NCBI RefSeq assembly: GCF_900116565.1
Contig: NZ_FPCJ01000001.1
Location: 682,001-746,000 of the forward strand
DNA: 64,000 bases
From: Thermoflavifilum thermophilum
GTDB lineage: Bacteria > Bacteroidota > Bacteroidia > Chitinophagales > Chitinophagaceae
Direction of reading: 5' to 3'
Numbering within the stretch: the first letter of the stretch is position 1; each line of letters opens with the position of its first letter. The position numbers were made by a program, and so were the translations under genes. This document shows, one piece after another, positions 1-7,903 of the stretch. The notes below the pieces were generated by a model. The model made no database searches and had not been told where the DNA came from. It was given only the letters and a program-made list of their open reading frames with translations.

Positions 1-1379
1 CCATGATACCCCTTACCGTAAGCTTTTTTATCAAACGAAGTGCATCCCGAAGCAAAGCCATCCGGCATGCAGCTGTGTATTCCCTTTCCATCATCGTGAT
101 TTATACCGGGCTGGGATTTATCATCACGCGTCTGCTGGGTGTAGGAGCTTTAAACACCCTGGCCAGCAACATCTGGGTGAATCTGATTTTCTTCGTGTTG
201 TTTGTTTTGTTTGCTCTATCTTTTTTGGGTGCCTTTGAAATCCGATTACCTGGCGCTCTGGCTACCCAAACAGATGCAAGGGCAGGAATAGGGAATCTGG
301 CGGGAATTTTTTTCATGGCGCTTACGCTGGCTATTGTTTCCTTTTCCTGTACGGCTCCCATCATTGGCAATCTGTTGGTGCTGGCCGTGCATGGAGGCGT
401 GAGTGGCCCGCTGGTAGGCATGTTCGGATTTTCATTGGCACTGGCCATTCCGTTCTCCGTGTTTGCCATTTTTCCGCAATGGCTGCAGAAAGTAGCTCGG
501 CCCGGCGGCTGGCTCAATGCCGTGAAAGTTACACTGGGCTTTGTGGAGCTGGCATTGGCCTTCAAATTTCTTTCCAACGTGGATATGGCCTATCATTGGA
601 ACATTCTGAATAAAGAAGTTTTCCTGGCTATCTGGATTGTCATCTTCGGGCTAACGGGACTGTACTTGCTGGGAAAGCTCCGCCTGGCTGGTGATGCCCC
701 GCCTCAGGCCCTTTCCATCCCAAGATTGTTTTTTGCCATGATGTTTCTGGCCTTTACCATTTACCTGATTCCAGGATTGTTTGGTGCCGAGCTTCGTGGC
801 ATCGTAAGCGGATTTCTACCCAATTACTCGGGGATGTATTTCCCCTCGCAGGCACAATATGTAGCCACAGGCCCTTCGCTTGCTTCTGCCCAACCCAGAA
901 AATATGCAGACATCTTTGCCAAATCAACGCCGCCGGGATATACAGCATATTACGATTACGACGAAGCCTTGCAGGTGGCCCGGGAACAACACAAACCCGT
1001 GATGGTAGATTTCACCGGCTGGTCGTGTGTCAACTGCCGGAAAATGGAAAATGCCGTGTGGACAGATCCTGCTGTACGGCAGATGATTAACCAGCATTTT
1101 ATTTTGCTTTCCCTGTACGTGGACGATCGTACGCCGCTGCCCGATAGCCTGCAATATATTTCTCGGGTGGATGGTACTAAGATTAAAACCCTGGGGCAGA
1201 AAAATGCAGATTTTGAAGCAGCCAGATTTAACAGAAATGCCCAGCCTTATTATGTGATCCTGGATCCTCAGGGCAATCTACTTTCGGATCAGGGCTATGG
1301 CTACGATCCGGATCCAGCCCATTTTTTGCAATTCCTTCAAAAAGCATTGGATAAGTTTCATCAGCGCACCGCAAGCTGA
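1..1379 (+). CDS. dsbD: Thiol:disulfide interchange protein DsbD, C-terminal part (5' end outside window)
   Basis: Inner-membrane reductase that passes electrons from cytoplasmic thioredoxin to periplasmic thiol proteins. The frame is open at the left edge: the first visible residues, MIPLTVSFF, are normally interior and follow the first redox Cys (TPCVFP), so the N-terminal domain and first membrane Cys lie outside. About 458 residues are visible. Several hydrophobic segments include the second membrane Cys in SFSCTAP (visible residue 116), and a C-terminal thioredoxin-like domain carries WSCVNC (Cys342 and Cys345). The 3' end overlaps the convergent hisS by 19 bases. Assignment is by family motifs. 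I cannot judge the start or the presence of the N-terminal DsbD-alpha domain. Confidence 0.9.
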   Translation, partial: MIPLTVSFFIKRSASRSKAIRHAAVYSLSIIVIYTGLGFIITRLLGVGALNTLASNIWVNLIFFVLFVLFALSFLGAFEIRLPGALATQTDARAGIGNLAGIFFMALTLAIVSFSCTAPIIGNLLVLAVHGGVSGPLVGMFGFSLALAIPFSVFAIFPQWLQKVARPGGWLNAVKVTLGFVELALAFKFLSNVDMAYHWNILNKEVFLAIWIVIFGLTGLYLLGKLRLAGDAPPQALSIPRLFFAMMFLAFTIYLIPGLFGAELRGIVSGFLPNYSGMYFPSQAQYVATGPSLASAQPRKYADIFAKSTPPGYTAYYDYDEALQVAREQHKPVMVDFTGWSCVNCRKMENAVWTDPAVRQMINQHFILLSLYVDDRTPLPDSLQYISRVDGTKIKTLGQKNADFEAARFNRNAQPYYVILDPQGNLLSDQGYGYDPDPAHFLQFLQKALDKFHQRTAS

Positions 1380-2731
1380 AGCTGGATAGTCTCTTTCAGC
1401 CGATCCAGAGGCACTTCTGTTTGCACACCACTGCGAAGGTCTTTCATGGCAACCATTTGCCGGGCATATTCTCTTGAGCCCAACATCAGCACCAGCGGAA
1501 TACCCTTTTTGTCGGCATATTTCAGCTGTTTATCCATTTTCACCGCATCGGGATATACTTCTGTGGCAATACCTTCCTGCCTCAATTCCATAGCGTATTG
1601 CAGCACCTGAGTTAGCAGGGCATCATCCATCCGGAGCCAGAGCACCTGGGTTGCCATACCCGTTGATGCAGGGAAACGCTGCAGGCTTTCCATCACATCG
1701 TAAATGCGCTCCACACCAAAGGAAATGCCCACTCCGGGGACACCGGGCAGGCCAAACAACCCCGTAAGGTTATCATACCGCCCTCCACCACCCAGGCTAC
1801 CCATCTCTGCTTCCAGCGATTTTACTTCCAGAATCAGGCCTGTGTAATAATCCAGCCCCCGGGCAAGGGTAAAATCCACGTCCACGGATGCCCAGGCCGA
1901 AGGTGTATTTTTTAGTTGTTCGATGACAAATGATACATCCTTCACCGCCTCCGCGGCAGCCGGATGATGTTTCAGCAACTCCAGCACGGACTGAAGCCGG
2001 TTATCCGCCGGTTGAGTGGAAAGGTCCATGTACTCCCGGATCAGATGCAACGCATGTTCCGGCAGGCCTTTCTCCTGCAATTCGGCTTCCACCTGTTGCA
2101 TGGAAGTTTTGTCCAGCTTATCAAGGGCTGTGGTAATCACAGGCATCCAGGATGGATTCCCACAACATTCGGCCAGAGCCTGCAAAAACTTACGGTGATT
2201 GATGCGAATGCTTACCCGAAGTGATAGGCGGGAAAATACAAGCTGGTAAAGCCTGATGAGTTCAACCTCATTCAGCAGGGAATGACTGCCAACAATATCT
2301 GCATCACACTGAAAAAATTCCCGATAGCGCCCTTTTTGCGGCCTGTCGGCCCGCCAGACGGGTTGTATCTGATACCGCCGAAAGGGAAACACCACCTGAT
2401 GCTGATTCATCACCACATAGCGGGCGAAAGGAATGGTGAGATCATAGCGAAGCGCTTTTTCGCAAAGCAAATTGGCCAGCTCCCGATTATCCTTTGCCTG
2501 CTGCGCAAGAGGAAGAATATTGCCATTATTCAGAATGCGAAATATGAGTTTATCGCCCTCTTCGCCATATTTGCCCAGCAAGGTGCTGAGGTTTTCCATG
2601 GCCGGCGTTTCAATAGGCTCAAAGCCAAATAATTCAAAACAGGTCCGGATGGTTTGAAACAAATATTGCCTTTTGCGCACCGCATCAGGAGCAAAATCGC
2701 GCGTGCCTTTGGGTAAAGCAGGTTTAATCAT
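1361..2731 (-). CDS. hisS: Histidine--tRNA ligase
   Basis: Class II aminoacyl-tRNA synthetase that charges tRNA-His in the cytoplasm. The 456-residue length is normal. The N-terminus KGTRDFAPD, motif 2 region QPVWRADRPQKGRYREF, the histidine-specific ARGLDYYTG, and GGGGRYDNL are all present, followed by an anticodon-binding domain with the EVYPDAVKMDKQLKYAD region. The ATG start at 2731 matches the usual MIKPALPKGTRDF beginning of Bacteroidota enzymes. It overlaps the upstream phosphatase gene by 8 bases, which suggests an operon with translational coupling. Its 3' end runs 19 bases into dsbD on the other strand. Confidence 0.97.
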   Translation of the reverse strand: MIKPALPKGTRDFAPDAVRKRQYLFQTIRTCFELFGFEPIETPAMENLSTLLGKYGEEGDKLIFRILNNGNILPLAQQAKDNRELANLLCEKALRYDLTIPFARYVVMNQHQVVFPFRRYQIQPVWRADRPQKGRYREFFQCDADIVGSHSLLNEVELIRLYQLVFSRLSLRVSIRINHRKFLQALAECCGNPSWMPVITTALDKLDKTSMQQVEAELQEKGLPEHALHLIREYMDLSTQPADNRLQSVLELLKHHPAAAEAVKDVSFVIEQLKNTPSAWASVDVDFTLARGLDYYTGLILEVKSLEAEMGSLGGGGRYDNLTGLFGLPGVPGVGISFGVERIYDVMESLQRFPASTGMATQVLWLRMDDALLTQVLQYAMELRQEGIATEVYPDAVKMDKQLKYADKKGIPLVLMLGSREYARQMVAMKDLRSGVQTEVPLDRLKETIQLQLAVR

Positions 2732-3233
2732 GTTGATAGCGATTCGTATTCTTCATTTCAGGATGAGCAATCCATTTCGTCAGCCAGGCTTCACTGGCAG
2801 CTTTTATCTGCTGAAAGACAGGTTCAAACAACGCATCATCAAACCAGGGATCGGGAACAGATACCGGATGCTGCGGTGAAAGGGCTTCCGTCAGCATAAA
2901 CACTTTTTTGCGGTCATCCTCATGGCGCGCCTGCTGCATCACCTGATGCAGGTTATCTCTATCCATCACAAAAATATAATCAAACCTGTCAAAGTCTGCC
3001 CTGCCAAATGGCCTTGCGCGATGCTGGCTGATGTCAATTCCGTGGCGCTTTGCCGTAGCAATGGCCCTGCGATCAGGTTTTTCACCGGCATGCCAATCGC
3101 TGGTTCCCGCTGAGTCTACCTCAACAGCCAAACCATAATCTTCAGCCAATTTCCGGAAAATACCTTCTGCCATCGGCGAACGGCAGATATTTCCCAAACA
3201 GACCATCAACACCCGCGTAGGCAACCTATGCAT
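2724..3233 (-). CDS. Low-molecular-weight protein-tyrosine phosphatase
   Basis: Cytoplasmic phosphatase of the LMW-PTP (arsenate reductase-like) family, removing phosphate from tyrosine or small substrates. The P-loop CLGNICRSP holds nucleophile Cys12 and Arg18 (C-x5-R). The general acid is Asp128 in the DPWFDD motif. At 169 residues it is slightly longer than the usual 150-160. It lies immediately upstream of hisS with an 8-base overlap, so the two are probably co-transcribed. In some bacteria such phosphatases control exopolysaccharide tyrosine kinases, but no kinase or capsule locus is visible here, so the substrate is unknown. Confidence 0.93.
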   Translation of the reverse strand: MHRLPTRVLMVCLGNICRSPMAEGIFRKLAEDYGLAVEVDSAGTSDWHAGEKPDRRAIATAKRHGIDISQHRARPFGRADFDRFDYIFVMDRDNLHQVMQQARHEDDRKKVFMLTEALSPQHPVSVPDPWFDDALFEPVFQQIKAASEAWLTKWIAHPEMKNTNRYQHD

Positions 3234-3424
3234 GCAACAGTTTGTTAAAAATTTGCAGATACTTATCTTCTCACGCTAAAAATGCATTCCAGGCGGCAAA
3301 ATTACATTCTTTCCCGTCATAAGGCTTGAAAAACAGGCTGTGGAAAAAATATTGCCTGCTCATCTTTTCAACGAGAGGCCAGGCAGATGAGTGAAAATCT
3401 TTTTGTATAATTGCCAGCTTCTGT

Positions 3425-3658
3425 ATGGAACCATATCGACAAAAAAGCAAAAAGTTAAGCGCCATGGTCAGCGGATTGATAGGAGTATGCTATGTGTGTG
3501 TGGGACTGGTGCTGTTTTTCCATAAGCAATTGCATTTGCAGTTTTCGCTGGACAACACCTTTACTTACGTGTTCGGTGCCATTTTGCTGATTTACGGAAT
3601 GTACAGAGTCATCAAAAGCTGGAAATCATATTTTTCTTATTCAGGTCAGGACCGTTAA
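3425..3658 (+). CDS. Small two-helix membrane protein
   Basis: A 77-residue protein with a basic N-terminus (EPYRQKSKK) and two hydrophobic stretches, roughly residues 14-33 and 46-62, separated by a short polar loop; the tail is basic. The shape is that of an inner-membrane protein with both ends in the cytoplasm. It sits 21 bases before the PstS-like lipoprotein gene in the same direction, so the two are probably one operon. I do not recognise a named family. The hydrophobic pattern, positive-inside rule and tight spacing favour a real gene over the antisense frame at 3271-3465. Confidence 0.7.
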   Translation: MEPYRQKSKKLSAMVSGLIGVCYVCVGLVLFFHKQLHLQFSLDNTFTYVFGAILLIYGMYRVIKSWKSYFSYSGQDR

Positions 3659-3679
3659 GATACTGTTAATTATTTTGGG

Positions 3680-4591
3680 ATGAAAACACAAAGACTCATA
3701 ACCGGATTTTTGGGCCTCTGGCTGGCATGTTTTTCCTGGACTTCCTGCAATCAGCAGGCAAAACATCCCACAGATACCACCACATCTGGCACTATTCATA
3801 TCAGCGTGGATATTTCCTATGAGCCTCTGATGGATTCGGAAATCAAGGTTTTTGAAACCCAGCATCCGCAGGCACATATCATTGCTTCCTACAAGCCGGA
3901 AGCCGATTGTTTTAAAGATTTGCTCAACGACAGTGCCCGCCTGATTATCGTTACCCGTGATTTGAATGAACAAGAACAGGCTTATTTCAAAAGCATCAAA
4001 GAACCCATAGTAAGCAAAATCCTGGCCTGGGATGCCATTGCCGTGATTGTGAATCCTTCCAATCCGGATACCAACATGACGGTAGATGAGCTGGCAAAGA
4101 TTACCACCGGCGAGTATCACGGCAAGCCTGTGCAACTGGTCTTTGATGAGGAAAACTCCAGCACGGTGCGATTCATCATTGATTCCATCAATCACGGGAA
4201 ACCCTTACCCAGCTACGCAATGGCAGCCAATGGGCCTTCTCAGGTGGTTGATTATGTAGCTTCCACACCCAATGCTATTGGATTGATAGGTGTAAGCTGG
4301 GTATCAGATCCGTATGATACCCTGGCGCTATCATTTCTGAAAAAGGTGCGCGTGGTTGGATTAAAGACTGCAAGCGAAACCCGATACTTTAAGCCCTATC
4401 AATACTACATTGCCTTAAAAAGTTATCCATTGACTCGTGCATTTTATTTTATTTTGCGGGAACCCTATTACGGATTAGGTACGGGTTTTGTCAATTTTCT
4501 GGCCAGTGATAAGGGACAGCTGATTATTGCAAAATACCGCCTGTTTCCGGCTTTGATGAATATTGTATTCCGGGATGCTACCATTCAATAA
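3680..4591 (+). CDS. PstS-like substrate-binding lipoprotein
   Basis: A 303-residue periplasmic-binding-protein-like protein of the PstS/phosphate-binding superfamily (PBP-like domain). The N-terminus is a signal sequence ending in WTSCNQQ, read as a lipobox with Cys23 as the lipidated residue. Internal family features include the IVTRDLNEQE segment, WDAIAVIVNPSNP followed by the TVDELAKITTGEY motif, and late IGLIGVSWVSD. No pstC, pstA or pstB permease or ATPase genes follow; a TPR protein does. In related genomes I recall such proteins next to ExbB/ExbD/TonB genes rather than a phosphate importer, so the ligand is uncertain. Phosphate binding is an inference from the fold only. Confidence 0.82.
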   Translation: MKTQRLITGFLGLWLACFSWTSCNQQAKHPTDTTTSGTIHISVDISYEPLMDSEIKVFETQHPQAHIIASYKPEADCFKDLLNDSARLIIVTRDLNEQEQAYFKSIKEPIVSKILAWDAIAVIVNPSNPDTNMTVDELAKITTGEYHGKPVQLVFDEENSSTVRFIIDSINHGKPLPSYAMAANGPSQVVDYVASTPNAIGLIGVSWVSDPYDTLALSFLKKVRVVGLKTASETRYFKPYQYYIALKSYPLTRAFYFILREPYYGLGTGFVNFLASDKGQLIIAKYRLFPALMNIVFRDATIQ

Positions 4592-4627
4592 ATTGTATAT
4601 TATTGTCCATTAAAAAATGAATACACA

Positions 4628-6442
4628 ATGAAGATGCGCTTTATCAAGAAGTTTGTCATGGTGCTGGCCTGTCTGGCCACAGGTGCGGCTGTTCATGCAC
4701 AAAGTGTAGATGATGCCATTCAGAATCTGAAGTATCAGAAATTCCGGACAGCCAAGCAGATCTTGCAACAATACCTATCCACTCATCCCAAAGATGACCG
4801 GGCTTATTATTACCTGGGCCTTGCCGATCTGGGGCTGGATCTGGCCGACTCTGCCCGAATGGACTTTCAGCAGGGGCTGCAGGTCGATCCTAATTCACCC
4901 CTGAATACGGTGGGCATGGCTCGCCTCGATATTCTCAACGGTAAATACGATGACGCCAAAGCAAAAATCCAGCAGGCTTATGATGCCTCCAAAGGACGTG
5001 ATTTTGAAGTGATGCGGGCCATCCTGGAAGCTACGGCTCTATCTCCCAATGCCGATAACCGCTATGCGATTGACCTGCTGCTGCAAATGAAAAACGATCG
5101 CAAAAACAAAAAGTACAATTTCACGGCCGATGATTACATTGCGCTGGCCGATGCCCAGCTGCAACTGCCAGGCGGTGCAGGCGATGCAGCAACCAATTAT
5201 CAGAACGCATTCTATGCCGATCCCAAAGACGCACAGGCCTACGATAAATATGCCGAAGTGCTGATGAGCGCCCGTGCCTTTGACAATGCCCTTGAATATT
5301 ATCATAAGGCTATTGAAGCCAATCCTAACTACCCCCCTGCCTATCTGCATCTGTATGAATACTACCGGCTGCGCAACCTGGATTCAGCCGAACAATATCT
5401 GAACCAATACATGGGGTTGGCCGATGATAAAGTAAATGCACAAGTAAACCTTGTGGATCTGCTCTATACCCAGGGTCTGCTGCAGCACGATACATCCAAA
5501 TACCGCCAGGCTATCGAAAAGGCAAATGAAATCATGAATCAGGTGAATGATGTCACCCAAACCCGTCTGTACAAACTCATTGCCGTCAGCGACCTGGCGC
5601 TGGGTGATTCCCTGGATGCCAAAAAGAATATGGATATCTATTTTTCCCGGCATCCAGACCCCAGGTATGCCAAATTTGACTATCAGACTTATGGCCAGAT
5701 CCTGATGAAACTCAATCAGGATTCACTCGCCAATGTGTATTTTGCCAAAGCCATTGACGCTGATACCACACGCGACCTGAATGCCCTGCGGGGTATAGCA
5801 GAAGACCTGCGTAAACAGGATAATTTCCGGGGAGCAGCCTTGTACTACAAAAAAATTCTGAATCTTGCCGACGGTCAGGCACAGGTTGCGGATTATTTCT
5901 GGTATGGATTTTCCCTCATGTACAGCGATGAGCCTGACAGCGCAGTGGCCGTGTTCCAGGAAATGGCGAAAAAATTCCCCGAAAAGCCGAATCAACGTAC
6001 CGCTTATTATTACTGGGGGCAAGCCCTGATGATGAAAGATACGGCTTCAACCGGACCTGTGGGACTGGCCATTGAGCCTTTGCAAAAATACCTGAGCCTG
6101 GTTGATACTGTGAATGCAGAAAATCAGAGCCAGGTTACACGCGTATACTACTATCTGGCTGCTTCCTACCTCACCAAAAACGATTACGATAAAGCCAGTT
6201 CGTATGCCGATAAACTGGCTACTTACAATCCTCAGCTGGCTTCTCAGATTTATACCCAGATTGCGGTTAATTATCTCCACGCCAAAAACCGCGAAGGCGC
6301 TACCAGCTTTGCCCAAAAAGCCCTGAAAATTAACCCTGGTGATTCCACCTCCCAGCAAATTTTGGATTATTACAAACAGCTGGATGAATACAATGCCAAA
6401 ATGCGGGAATACGAGAAAAAGAAAAAACAAAGCGGCGGATAG
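4628..6442 (+). CDS. Secreted/periplasmic tetratricopeptide-repeat protein
   Basis: A 604-residue protein with a clear signal peptide (basic KMRFIKKF, hydrophobic core, cleavage near VHAQ at about residue 25). The rest is a chain of helical repeats with TPR consensus spacing, for example YYYLGLADLGLDLADSARMDF, AYDKYAEVLMSARAFDNALEYY and AAYYKKILNL-like units, ending in a charged coiled tail rich in Lys and Glu. It starts 36 bases after the PstS-like gene and is followed by a strong intrinsic terminator, so it is probably the last gene of the three-gene unit. TPR arrays serve as protein-docking scaffolds; the partner is unknown. Confidence 0.85.
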   Translation: MKMRFIKKFVMVLACLATGAAVHAQSVDDAIQNLKYQKFRTAKQILQQYLSTHPKDDRAYYYLGLADLGLDLADSARMDFQQGLQVDPNSPLNTVGMARLDILNGKYDDAKAKIQQAYDASKGRDFEVMRAILEATALSPNADNRYAIDLLLQMKNDRKNKKYNFTADDYIALADAQLQLPGGAGDAATNYQNAFYADPKDAQAYDKYAEVLMSARAFDNALEYYHKAIEANPNYPPAYLHLYEYYRLRNLDSAEQYLNQYMGLADDKVNAQVNLVDLLYTQGLLQHDTSKYRQAIEKANEIMNQVNDVTQTRLYKLIAVSDLALGDSLDAKKNMDIYFSRHPDPRYAKFDYQTYGQILMKLNQDSLANVYFAKAIDADTTRDLNALRGIAEDLRKQDNFRGAALYYKKILNLADGQAQVADYFWYGFSLMYSDEPDSAVAVFQEMAKKFPEKPNQRTAYYYWGQALMMKDTASTGPVGLAIEPLQKYLSLVDTVNAENQSQVTRVYYYLAASYLTKNDYDKASSYADKLATYNPQLASQIYTQIAVNYLHAKNREGATSFAQKALKINPGDSTSQQILDYYKQLDEYNAKMREYEKKKKQSGG

Positions 6443-6468
6443 CAGGTTGATTCTCACGATATAGATTC

Positions 6469-6505
6469 AAACCCCTTCTTCGCTACGAAGAAGGGGTTTG
6501 TTTTT
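6469..6505 (+). terminator. Intrinsic terminator after TPR gene
   Basis: A perfect 14-base-pair stem (6469-6482 with 6486-6499), loop CTA, followed by GTTTTT. It starts 26 bases after the TPR stop codon and closes the small membrane protein / PstS-like / TPR unit. Confidence 0.92.
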
Positions 6506-6584
6506 ATTCATCAGCCTGAATTGCCGTTGAGCAAGGCGTTTGACCATTCAAATCTTTTCAGTCTTTAACTCAAGCATTTTTGCC

Positions 6585-6591
6585 TAACTTT
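6585..6591 (+). promoter_or_regulatory. Possible -7 element for MacB-like permease
   Basis: TAACTTT fits the TAnnTTT part of the Bacteroidota -7 element, 24 bases before the permease ATG and downstream of the terminator. No good TTG lies 19-21 bases upstream (nearest is TTTA at 6564), so this is weak. Confidence 0.3.
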
Positions 6592-6615
6592 ATTCACGTG
6601 AATGCCGCATAGCCT

Positions 6616-7890
6616 ATGCAATTTTCAGATAACCTGTTCTTAGCGTTTCGTTCTGTAAAAGGCAACCGGCTGCGTACCGGACTTACCATTGCCATCATTG
6701 CCCTGGGTATAACTGCCTTAGTGGGCATTATCACAGCCATTGAAAGTATCCGCACATCCATTTACAACAATTTTGCAAGGATGGGTGCCAACGGCTTTGT
6801 AATTCGCAGCTGGGAAATGCGCATTTTTTTCGGGGGAAGCCAGCAGGTCCAGAAAGGCTCTACCAAGCAAAAAGTAAAAACATCCAACCGCAACCAACCC
6901 ATCACCTACGAACAGGCTATGGCTTTTAAGCAACGTTTTCGCTTTCCGGCTGTTGTAAGCATTTCCTACCGGGCATCAGGCACCGCTACGGTATATTTTG
7001 AAGATAAAAAAACCAATCCCAACGTAACGGTCATGGGTGCCGATGAAAATTATGTCAAGATCAACGGATTTGATTTTGATGCAGGCCGGAATCTGAATCC
7101 CGATGAATTGCAGAGCGGCTCAAATGTGGCGATCATCGGGCATGATATCGCTCAGAAATTATTTGGCACAAGACCTTCGGAAGCGATCGGAAAAGATATC
7201 CGCATCGGCATGGTAAAATATCGGGTCGTGGGCGTCATGAAATCAGTAGGGAATACAGGTATTTTCAGTGCAGACAATCTGGTAATTCTTCCGCTCAACA
7301 ATGTGCGCCGCGTGTACCCAATCAGCAGCAACAGTTCTTTTCAGATTGGCGTGATGGTGCCGCAAATTGCCCTGCTGAATACAGCTATTGATGAAGCTAC
7401 GGGTACCTTCCGCCTCGTCAGGCATCTGGCTTTGAATGAAGCTGATAATTTCTATATCACGCGCAGCGATACACTTGCCGATATGCTGTTTGGCAGTTTG
7501 AAAAAAGTGCGTTTTCTCACATTCGGCGTAGGATTGATTACGTTGCTGGGCTCCATCATTGGACTGATGAATATCATGCTGGTGGCCGTAGCCGAACGTA
7601 CACGGGAGATCGGTGTAAATAAAGCCATTGGGGCTACAGCGATTACGGTTCGCAATCAATTTTTGTACGAATCGATTCTCATCAGTCTTTTAGGAGGCGG
7701 GCTCGGCATTGTATTAGGTATTGCCATTGGCAACCTGGTATCGTTGTTGTTGCACGCTGGCTTCATCGTGCCATGGCTCTGGATTGGTGGAGCCATAGCC
7801 TTATGCGCAGCAGTGGGCCTGGTAGCTGGTGTTTATCCGGCTATGAAGGCAGCCCGCCTGGATCCCATTGTGGCCCTGCGTTATGAATAA
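6616..7890 (+). CDS. MacB/FtsX-type ABC transporter permease
   Basis: A 424-residue membrane protein of the MacB/LolC-like permease family. An N-terminal cytoplasmic and first membrane segment (FLAFRSVKGNRLRTGLTI, then a hydrophobic helix) leads into a large extracytoplasmic MacB-PCD domain (about residues 45-270). A C-terminal FtsX domain has three membrane helices, with RTREIGVNKAIGAT between the first and second and the terminal ARLDPIVALRYE signature. Such proteins work by mechanotransmission with a cytoplasmic ATPase, but no ATPase or membrane-fusion partner is adjacent, so its partner must be encoded elsewhere. It stands alone between a terminator and the convergent htpG. Confidence 0.92.
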   Translation: MQFSDNLFLAFRSVKGNRLRTGLTIAIIALGITALVGIITAIESIRTSIYNNFARMGANGFVIRSWEMRIFFGGSQQVQKGSTKQKVKTSNRNQPITYEQAMAFKQRFRFPAVVSISYRASGTATVYFEDKKTNPNVTVMGADENYVKINGFDFDAGRNLNPDELQSGSNVAIIGHDIAQKLFGTRPSEAIGKDIRIGMVKYRVVGVMKSVGNTGIFSADNLVILPLNNVRRVYPISSNSSFQIGVMVPQIALLNTAIDEATGTFRLVRHLALNEADNFYITRSDTLADMLFGSLKKVRFLTFGVGLITLLGSIIGLMNIMLVAVAERTREIGVNKAIGATAITVRNQFLYESILISLLGGGLGIVLGIAIGNLVSLLLHAGFIVPWLWIGGAIALCAAVGLVAGVYPAMKAARLDPIVALRYE

Positions 7891-7903
7891 ATATCAATCC
7901 TGC

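Noticed and set aside
3271-3465. 64-residue reverse frame in the gap before the small membrane protein
   Set aside because: No motif and overlaps the better-supported small membrane protein. The gap otherwise holds only a weak 7-base-pair inverted repeat.
3641-4195. 184-residue reverse frame opposite the PstS-like gene
   Set aside because: The forward lipoprotein has a signal peptide and family motifs; the reverse frame has none.
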